NCBI GenBank assembly: GCA_963730395.1
Contig: CAVSSK010000011.1
Span: 248,001 to 312,000 of the forward strand
Direction of reading: 5' to 3'
DNA: 64,000 nucleotides
DNA from: Bog-473 sp963730395
Lineage (GTDB): Bacteria > Actinomycetota > Acidimicrobiia > Acidimicrobiales > RAAP-2
Part shown: piece after piece, positions 57,719 through 64,000 of the stretch
How the letters are laid out: each line of letters starts with the position of its first letter
How positions within the stretch are numbered: the stretch's first letter is position 1
Notes under the pieces: generated by a model
What the model was told of the DNA's origin: nothing
Seen by the model: only the letters and a program-made list of their open reading frames with translations
Database searches by the model: none
Program-made: the position numbers and the translations under genes

Positions 57719-58309
57719 CTACGCCGTCCCCGTCTCCCGTTCATAGGTGAGGAGCAGCACGCCGGTCGTGGTCGGTGTGCATCCGGTGAGCCGCAGCCGC
57801 GACGGGTTGCGGTACTCCCGGAACAGCCGCTTGCCCGTGCCGAGCACGAGCGGGTGCAGCATGATCTGGAAGGTATCGATGAGCTCGTTGGCGATCAGCG
57901 TTTGCACGAGCTCCCCGCTCCCCAGCACGGTGACGAAGCCGTCGCCCTCCGCCTTGAGCCGCCGGACGGCCTCGACGATGTCGCCGTCGAGCACCCGGCA
58001 GTTGGCCCATGCCAGGTCCTGCTGGCGCAGCGTCCTTGTCGCCACGTATTTCGGCGTCGCGTTGAGGCTCGCCGCGATGGGGTTGTCGGCCGGTTCGTGG
58101 GGCCAGTGCGCCGCCATGTGCTCGTAAGTCTTGCGGCCAAAGAGATAGGCCGATGTCTGGCCGACGCCCTGTCCGGCCTGTCGCGCCAGCACCTCGTCGC
58201 CGTACGGGATGCTCCAACCGCCGTGGTCGAACCCGCCGTCGCGGTCCTCGTCGGGACCGCCCAGCCCTTGCATGACGCCATCCAGCGTGACGAACTCGAC
58301 CACGGTCAA
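57719..58309 (-). CDS. Dihydrofolate reductase/RibD C-terminal family protein
   Basis: 196 residues. The DHFR-like RibD_C fold shows VVEFVTLDGVMQ, AYLFGRKTYEHMAAHWP, ATPKYVATRTL and VTVLGSGELVQTLIANELIDTFQIMLHPLVLGTGKRLF. The TTG at 58309 is in frame. Three codons further upstream stands ACG at 58318, where relatives begin MRKLTVVEF and where GGAGGAGG has ideal spacing, so the true start may be a changed ATG. It probably reduces a pteridine- or flavin-type compound with NADPH. Confidence 0.85.
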   Translation of the reverse strand: MTVVEFVTLDGVMQGLGGPDEDRDGGFDHGGWSIPYGDEVLARQAGQGVGQTSAYLFGRKTYEHMAAHWPHEPADNPIAASLNATPKYVATRTLRQQDLAWANCRVLDGDIVEAVRRLKAEGDGFVTVLGSGELVQTLIANELIDTFQIMLHPLVLGTGKRLFREYRNPSRLRLTGCTPTTTGVLLLTYERETGTA

Positions 58310-58898
58310 CTTCCGCGTGGCGCCTCCTCCCGAACGTTCCCGAAGCCGAATATAGCGACGTACGGATATCGTCGGTCCGAGGCGGGATCGGCCGGCGACG
58401 GCCTGTCCCGAACAGTGACGATGCCGGGTGATCCACCGCTGGGGGAGGGGCTCTCGATGGGCTCGGAGCGCGGAGCGGCCGCCCCCACCGTCCTATGTCC
58501 GAGTGGGGTGACCGGTCCGGCTTGCCGCCGACAACCTGGACCGCCCCTCGCTCCGATCCCGAAGGGCGGTGCGACCCGGCCACCCTGGCACCGGGCGGGT
58601 CCCATGACACGCCCGCGGCCTGACCCGGCGGCCCGGGCGCATAAGGTGCGGGGACCACCTACGTCAGTCACGAGACCAGGTGGACAAGCGGCCCCTCGAC
58701 CGAGAGGGGCCGCTCCGCGTCCCACCCGGAGGCGTCGACCACCCGGAAGCGTCGACAGCTGCTCCCGACGAGGCGCGCCGGGCCAGCCTCCGAGGACTCT
58801 TCGGCCGCCTGACGTGCGGCCGTCGGTCGGCCCCTGGCTGCTCGCGCCCGACCGACCGGCACCGGGGACCACGCCAGGGGCGCGGTTACTGTTCGAAC
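58310..58898. other. Gap with strong hairpin
   Basis: No gene recognised in this GC-rich stretch. A very strong stem lies at 58687-58714. Confidence 0.4.
58687..58714. terminator. 11-bp perfect stem in intergenic gap
   Basis: AGCGGCCCCTC and GAGGGGCCGCT form an 11-bp perfect stem with a 6-base loop, and no T run follows. It may be a terminator or an RNA-end structure. Confidence 0.45.
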
Positions 58899-59732
58899 AT
58901 GGCGCGGGAGCTCCAGATCCCGGTTCCCGGTGGCGTGCTGCATGTCTGGTGCGAGGGATCAGGGCCACCGGCTCTGGTGCTCCACGGCGGCCCCGGTCTC
59001 TCGGAGTACACCGAAGCACTCGTCGGCGAACTCGAAGACGCGTTCACCGTCTACCGCTACCAGCAGCGCGGGCTCGCTCCGTCGACGACGTCTGGACCGT
59101 TCGACATCGAGACCCACGTTGCCGACGCCGTGGCCGTTCTGGACGGTCTCGATGTCGAGCGCGCCTACGTCGTCGGACATTCCTGGGGTGGTCATCTGGC
59201 GATGCACCTCGCAGCCCGCCACCCCGATCGGCTCCTCGGGCTGGTGGGCGTCGATCCGCTCGGAGCAGTCCCCGACGGCGGCGAGGCCGACCTGGGGCGA
59301 ATCCTGACGGAGCGGATTTCTCCCGAGGGAGCTGCCAAGGCGCACGAGCTCGACCGACGAGCGCTCGCCGGCGAGGGCACGCCGGAAGATGCCCTGGAAG
59401 GCCTGGCCATCGTGTGGCCGGGCTACTTTTCTTCTCCGGCCGACGCGCCACCCATGCCCGCCCTCGCGTTGTCGGTTCCTTGCTATGCGGGCACCTTCGA
59501 GTCCATCCGCGCCCACTTCAGGCTGGGAACGCTGCAGGAGCTGTTGCCCCGCATAGAGGTGCCCTCGGTCTTCCTGCTCGGCGCCGCCAGCCCGATCCCG
59601 CCCCAGCACGGCATCGCGTCGGCTGCGCTCATCCCGGGGGCCCACTACGAGGTCCTCGACGAGTGCGGACATTTCGTGTGGCTCGAATGCCCCGGATCGG
59701 TTCGGCGGGTTCTGGACGGCCTTGCCCTCTGA
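58899..59732 (+). CDS. Alpha/beta hydrolase (proline iminopeptidase-like)
   Basis: 277 residues from ATG 58899. LVLHGGPGLSEY (oxyanion region), YQQRGLAPS, the nucleophile elbow in VVGHSWGGHLAMHLAARHPDRL, and a C-terminal ECGHFVWLECP with the catalytic histidine. The HGGPG motif and DQRG-like YQQRG are typical of proline iminopeptidases and epoxide-type hydrolases. It is convergent with the TPP-dependent enzyme gene. Confidence 0.88.
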   Translation: MARELQIPVPGGVLHVWCEGSGPPALVLHGGPGLSEYTEALVGELEDAFTVYRYQQRGLAPSTTSGPFDIETHVADAVAVLDGLDVERAYVVGHSWGGHLAMHLAARHPDRLLGLVGVDPLGAVPDGGEADLGRILTERISPEGAAKAHELDRRALAGEGTPEDALEGLAIVWPGYFSSPADAPPMPALALSVPCYAGTFESIRAHFRLGTLQELLPRIEVPSVFLLGAASPIPPQHGIASAALIPGAHYEVLDECGHFVWLECPGSVRRVLDGLAL

Positions 59733-59910
59733 CGGCCGGCTGTGACCGATGTCGTTCGGAGGGTGGCCCCGGGCGTTGCCGGGCGTGGCCTGCTCCTGAT
59801 CGGCAACGTGCCAGAGCGCGAGGCGCGGACTCCTCGCTCGGGGTGCTCGATGACACCCGTGAAGGCCATGTGGAACGGGGGACGGCTCAGCGCCCTCGCC
59901 CGAGATCCAG

Positions 59911-61628
59911 TCAGGCGGTTGCCGCCGGCGTCGGCCCGGAGTACACCTCGAAGAAGCGTTGGATCATCTCCGGTGGGACGGCAAGGTTCGCGTCGTGGTC
60001 GGTGCGGAGGCAGACAACCGCCGGCCCGTCGACCTCCTTGGCCCGCCGCAACGCCGGCTCGACGTCGTCGATCCGATCGGCGTACTCACCGTGGCATCCC
60101 AGACCCTGCGCCATGACGTCCCAGCGCACGTCGCCCTGGCTCGTGCCAAAGGTCTTCCCGTAGAACGCCAGCTCATTGGGCTCCTCCATGGTCCAGGACC
60201 CCTCGGCGAACACGACCGTGGTGATGTCGAGCCCCTCGCGCGCCGCCGACTGCCACTCCATGGCGTTGAAGCCCGCCGCACCGTCGCCGGTGACGCACAC
60301 CACGTCGCGTTCGGGGGCGCCGAGCTTGGCCCCGATGGCCTGGGGGATCCCCGAGCCCAGCATGCCGAGCTCGAGAATGCTGTGGTACGAGCGGGGCCGG
60401 GTGGGCGGCAGGGCCCCGTAGGCCCACAGGGAGGTGTTGCCACCGTCGGCGACGTAGACCGCGTCGGGCCCGAAGACCTGGCCGACGATCGCCATCGCGA
60501 TGGCCGGGTGGATGCCCGGTCCCGCCCATTGTGCGACGGGAGCGAGTAGCTGCGCCTGCCACGCCGCATCGACGTCCCGGTACCTCACGAGATCCGTGCC
60601 GTCGCGGGGAACCACCTCCCGTTTGGCCAGGAGGCTGGCGATGCCCTCGAGCGCGTCTCGGGTGTCGCTGACGATGCCCAGGGCCAGAGGCCGCGTGACG
60701 CCCATGTTGCGGGGTTCGATGTCGATCTGAATGAGTCGTTGCCCGGCCGGTTCCCCCCAGTACTTGTCGAAGGGAAGGTCGAGGTTCCCCATGCGGGACC
60801 CCGCAACCAGAATGACGTCTGCCTCGCTGCGGGCCAGGTCGCCGGCCGAGCCGAACCCGGAGACGAAATTGGGATGGGTGCTCGGGACGCTCGCCCGTCC
60901 GGCCATGCTCGTGAGCACCGGGCACCCGAGCAGCTCGACGACCTCCATCAGGGCCTCGCCGGCGCCGGCGCGGTCGACGCCGCTGCCCGCGATCACCAGT
61001 GGTCGTTCTGCGTCACACAGCATCGCCACCGCCTCGGTCAGTTGCGACTCGGACGCTCGGGGCAAGGGAGGACGGGAGGCCCCCGGTGGGAGGATCACGG
61101 CGGCCGCCTCGTCGCCTTCGGCGTAGAGAATCGGCGCAGGCAACTCGACATGGACCGGTCCGGGCCGGCCGCTCCACATTTCCCGGAACGCCATCCGCAT
61201 GACCTCGCCGATCCGCTCCCACTCGAACACCGGACCGCCCCACTTCACGGTCGGACGGAACAGGTCGAGCTGGTCCTGACCCTGAAAGGTCGACGGTGGT
61301 GTCGGATACACGATCCCCAGGCGGTGTTGCGACGTCAGGACCATCACGGGCACGCCTTCATGGCGGGCCGTGACCACCCCGGGCAAGAGGTTCGCCGAGC
61401 CTGGTCCCGGATTGCCGAGCACCGCGGCGACTCGACCGGTCGTCTTGTAGAGACCCTCGGCCATGTGCACGCCGGCCGCTTCGTGTCGGACCGTGACCAG
61501 GCGGATCCCGTGCCGCTCCAACTGGGCCAGGAGCGGGTCCGCTTCGGGTGAAGGAAGCCCGAAGAGGAACTGCACGCCCTCCGCCGCCAGCGCCCTTGCA
61601 CGACTTCGCCCCCGGTGATCGTTCCCAT
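59911..61628 (-). CDS. Thiamine-pyrophosphate-dependent enzyme (acetolactate synthase-like, one frameshift)
   Basis: About 572 residues. The start is ATG 61628 (MGTITGGEVV behind AGGAGGT); one missing base near 61598 separates it from ALAAEGVQFLFGLPSPEAD. The N-terminal Pyr domain has VTVRHEAAGVHMAEG with the catalytic glutamate. The central FAD/ADP-like domain follows, then the PP domain with GDGAAGFNAMEWQSAAREGLDI, the TPP motif. The family includes acetolactate synthase, benzoylformate decarboxylase and oxalyl-CoA decarboxylase; I cannot tell which. Confidence 0.86.
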
Positions 61629-62024
61629 CGTCGGACCTCCTGGTTGCCTGCGCCCCGCACCTGCGCCTGCCCGGCCCCCGTCGCGTGTCCCGTGTCCCGT
61701 GTCCCGCGTCCCGTGTCCCGCGGTCCGCGTCCAGGTGGCCGAGCGCTCATGCCGAGCGTGAATGTGAGGTCCATTGAACCGCCCACCAGTGGCAGCAGGA
61801 CCAGAGGCGAACGTCCCTCCGGCCATGAGCCCTCCGACGCGGAGCAGCGCAGGGCGGGCTCGGCCGCCGGCCGTCGGCCGTCGTCTTCCGCTCCGACGAC
61901 CTCGATCCCACCCCAGAGATGGTTCGGGCGCCGGGCGCCGCGATGCCCCGGGAGCCCCCGCCTCCGACACGCAGGAGGCCCGTTGCGGAGAAGGGCGATC
62001 TGCGGGCCTGGCCTAACATCGGGC
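61629..62024. other. Gap with short tandem repeats
   Basis: CGTGTCC is repeated at 61684-61718 (five times, one variant CGCGTCC), with degenerate continuation to 61732. No gene recognised in the remainder. Confidence 0.6.
61684..61732. repeat. Heptamer tandem repeat (CGTGTCC)
   Basis: Five in-register copies with one variant and two degenerate units. It lies upstream of the TPP-enzyme start and could affect its promoter or be slippage-prone. Confidence 0.75.
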
Positions 62025-62483
62025 ATGGCCGATGTCGTCTCGCCGTCCCCCATCATCGAGGTCTTCGTCAACGAGGCGCACGCCTCCTTTCCCGAGACCG
62101 AGCGCGACAAGCTGGCGTCGTACGAGGAGGCGATCGCCAAGACGACCTCCGAAGGGGACCCTCACCGGGCGCGGCTCTGCGTGAAGTGGGCCATCAAGAT
62201 GGCAGATGACAAGCGACACGCGCATCCACGATGGGAGCAGTTGAAGGAACGGCACCAGATCTGGAAGGACGACTGGTTCGCCTTCGACTTCGGCGTGGCC
62301 GACGCCATGCCCGGGAGCGGCACCCACCACAGAGTTGGGAAGGCGGAGCCGATCGAGGACGTCAGGATCCAGTGGGTTGAAAATGCCGTCGCTGTCGCCA
62401 AGAGGATCGGCGAAGAGGACGGCTGGGACAACTCCCCGTGGGAGGCGCTCCTGACCGAGTTGATCGAGTACAAGAAGGAGTAG
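62025..62483 (+). CDS. Hypothetical protein, acidic and helical
   Basis: 152 residues. It contains IIEVFVNEAHASFPETERDKLASYEEA, ARLCVKWAIKMADDKRHAHPRW, then DWFAFDFGVADAMPG and a segment ending LTELIEYKKE. It reads as a real cytosolic globular protein of unknown family. It is preceded by no near neighbour and convergent with the next crotonase gene. Confidence 0.65.
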   Translation: MADVVSPSPIIEVFVNEAHASFPETERDKLASYEEAIAKTTSEGDPHRARLCVKWAIKMADDKRHAHPRWEQLKERHQIWKDDWFAFDFGVADAMPGSGTHHRVGKAEPIEDVRIQWVENAVAVAKRIGEEDGWDNSPWEALLTELIEYKKE

Positions 62484-62606
62484 TCAGGGGCCGGGTGCGT
62501 CCCGACCCGGGTGCGGAGGACGGGGGACGGCTTCGGGCTCGCTCGCTCGAGGCCGTGGTGGCCGAGGCGAGGCCCGTCCGTGCCGTCGACGTCTCGCGAG
62601 CCGGTC

Positions 62607-63383
62607 TCAGCGCCCCGTCCACTCCGGAGGTCGTTTCTCCAGGAACGCCGCCACACCCTCGCGGGCGTCGGCCGAATGCGAGGCCGCCCGCAGCGCCTCA
62701 CCGGTCTGGTCCCAGCCGAACTCGTCGTCGGTGGCCACGATCTCGTTCACCGCTGCGAGGCAGGACTGCACGGACACGGGCGCGTTGGTGCAGATCTCCT
62801 GCGCCAGCCCCATCGCCTCCTCGACGGCCGAGCCCGGATCGGTGAGGACGTTGACGAACCCCACCTCGTAGGCGCGCGGCGCGTCGATCGGGCGACCGGT
62901 GAGGATCAGCTGGCGCGCCATGTTGAGCGGGAGCGCCCGCGGGCCCCGGAAGAGGCCGGCACAGGTCGGCACCACGCCGATGGTCACCTCCGGCAGTCCG
63001 AACCGGGCGGTGCGCGCCGCCACCACGAGGTCGCAGGCCAGCACGATCTCGAGGCCGCCACCCAGTGCCGGTCCCTCGATCGCTGCGATGAGCGGCTTGC
63101 GACGCCGGCGGCGGATGATGCCGTACTCACCCCCGCGGCTCGTGACGTAGTCGCCTCCCGCGGTGAGGTCGCTGCCGGCGCTGAAGACGTCGCCGGTGCC
63201 GGTCAGCACGCCCGTCCACACCTCCGGGTCGTCGTCGAGCTCGTTGAGCGCGGTGTCGAGGGCGTCGGCCATGGCTCGATCGATGGCGTTGCGCTTGGCC
63301 GGGCGCTGCATGGTGATGAGCAGCACGTGCCCCTCGCGTCGCGTCGCGACGATCCGCTCTGCCTGGTCGTTCGTCCCGTTCAT
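62607..63383 (-). CDS. Enoyl-CoA hydratase/isomerase family protein
   Basis: 258 residues. Crotonase: LLITMQRPAKRNAIDRAM, SAGSDLTAGGDYV, the oxyanion-hole block AAIEGPALGGGLEIVLACDLVVAA, FGLPEVTIGVVPTCAGLFRGPRALP. Hydratase glutamates appear in the LEIVL and LPEVTIG regions. Role in acyl-CoA metabolism. The length is normal. It follows the repeat-protein gene on the same strand. Confidence 0.92.
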   Translation of the reverse strand: MNGTNDQAERIVATRREGHVLLITMQRPAKRNAIDRAMADALDTALNELDDDPEVWTGVLTGTGDVFSAGSDLTAGGDYVTSRGGEYGIIRRRRRKPLIAAIEGPALGGGLEIVLACDLVVAARTARFGLPEVTIGVVPTCAGLFRGPRALPLNMARQLILTGRPIDAPRAYEVGFVNVLTDPGSAVEEAMGLAQEICTNAPVSVQSCLAAVNEIVATDDEFGWDQTGEALRAASHSADAREGVAAFLEKRPPEWTGR

Positions 63384-63518
63384 GCGAGCCCCCGATCATC
63401 GCCGGCCGAGCCGGAGTGACGGCCAGGTTACGCAACACCGGCTGGACCGACCCCCCGGTGAGGTGAGCGGCCGAGGACCCGGACTACGCGTCGTCGCCGA
63501 TGCCGGACTGCGAGGGTG

Positions 63519-64000
63519 TCAGCTTCCCGCCATGTCCACGACGGGCCTGTTCAGCGGCTTGCCGCCCATCGATCCGAAGAACGGCGCGTTGTAGTCGAAG
63601 ATGCCGCCGTCGGTGGCGACGAAGCGGTACCCCGAGCCGTTCTTGTTGGCCTCCATCCCCGTGATGGGGGCGTTCAGGTGGAGGCTGCCGGTCGACCCGT
63701 AGAAGGGTGCGCCGAAGGAGAAGATGCCGCCGTCGGCGGCCACCTCCCAGTACCCGCCCGTCTGCGAGTCGGGCGCCATCCCGACGATGGGGGAGTTGAG
63801 CGGCCGCCCGCCCATGGAGCCCAGGAACCTCGCGTCGCCGTAGTTGAAGATGCCGCCGTCGGAGGCGACCAGCCAGTAGCCGTGGCCCGAGGGCGTCGAT
63901 GCCATGCCCACGATCGGCCGGTTGAGATGGATCGAACCCGTGCTGCCGTAGAAGCCGGCGTCGCCGAAGTTGAAGATGCCGCCGTCGGAGGCGACCTCCC
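63519..64000 (-). CDS. GYWLVASDGG-repeat protein, 3' part (runs off window)
   Basis: The frame is open to the window edge and encodes at least four of the 42-43-residue repeats (GYWLVASDGGIFNYGDARF, GSMGGRPLNSPIVGMA, YWEVAADGGIFSFGAPFY). The last one degenerates to VVDMAGS. This is the same repeat family as at 36334 and 51675. The N-terminal part, and whether it carries an enzyme domain, lies outside the window. Confidence 0.8.
   Translation of the reverse strand, partial: EVASDGGIFNFGDAGFYGSTGSIHLNRPIVGMASTPSGHGYWLVASDGGIFNYGDARFLGSMGGRPLNSPIVGMAPDSQTGGYWEVAADGGIFSFGAPFYGSTGSLHLNAPITGMEANKNGSGYRFVATDGGIFDYNAPFFGSMGGKPLNRPVVDMAGS

Noticed and set aside
57344..60163. A 939-codon plus-strand open frame
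   Set aside because: It lies antisense to the RibD-like reductase and TPP-enzyme genes and overlaps the alpha/beta hydrolase in another frame; low-complexity Arg/Pro content.
61684..61732. Heptamer repeat as a CRISPR or binding array
   Set aside because: The units are 7 bp and contiguous; it is a simple tandem repeat.

Overview
This is high-GC DNA with GTG, TTG and ATG starts, a MurT/GatD pair, an F420-type luciferase-like oxidoreductase, a deazaflavin-nitroreductase-family protein, a GH76 enzyme and secreted proteins built from GYWLVASDGG-type repeats. Together these suggest a soil or freshwater actinomycete, most likely near the Acidimicrobiia; this is inference, as no rRNA is present. At least fourteen otherwise intact genes are each interrupted by one or two single-base frame changes, most of them an extra base. 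That points to an error-prone assembly (for example long-read or metagenomic), so I annotate these as single genes and mark where the frame breaks.

Layout. 0-13.7 kb: a HAD-PlsC fusion, the lipid II amidation pair MurT-GatD, an MBL-fold hydrolase, and a tightly coupled minus-strand operon. The operon encodes a fatty acyl-CoA reductase/HAD fusion, a zinc alcohol dehydrogenase, a LarA-like protein, an acyltransferase and an SMP-30 protein, joined mostly by 1-4 base stop/start overlaps; a divergent TetR regulator sits at its head. 13.7-19.5 kb: an integration hot spot at tRNA-Val(CAC), with a truncated 5' tRNA half, a lower-GC secreted phosphoesterase, a broken recombinase, the intact tRNA, and a tyrosine integrase plus RepSA-like initiator with 20-bp tandem repeats (an AICE-like remnant).

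19.5-34.6 kb: a stress, ion and redox island. It holds a cation/proton antiporter, CLC channel, DUF2252, HdeD-like, DUF1269 and CMD-like genes, a MalT-type LuxR regulator, CoA-disulfide reductase with rhodanese, FUSC-like and K+ channel proteins, and a ferric-reductase-like protein. A conserved promoter-proximal motif lies upstream of two oppositely oriented transcription units here. 34.6-36 kb: a RHH / HepT / XRE-MNT toxin-antitoxin-like cluster with a perfect 16-bp palindrome. 36-53 kb: a secreted beta-helix/repeat protein, an SQR-like flavoprotein, an alpha/beta-hydrolase-adenylate cyclase fusion, many small stand-alone enzymes, an SRPBCC plus ArsR-SRPBCC operon behind a near-consensus promoter, and an NlpC/P60-repeat protein.

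53-64 kb: GNAT, GH76, two enoyl-CoA hydratases, VOC, RibD-like reductase, alpha/beta hydrolase and a TPP-dependent enzyme, ending in a third GYWLVASDGG-repeat gene cut by the window edge.
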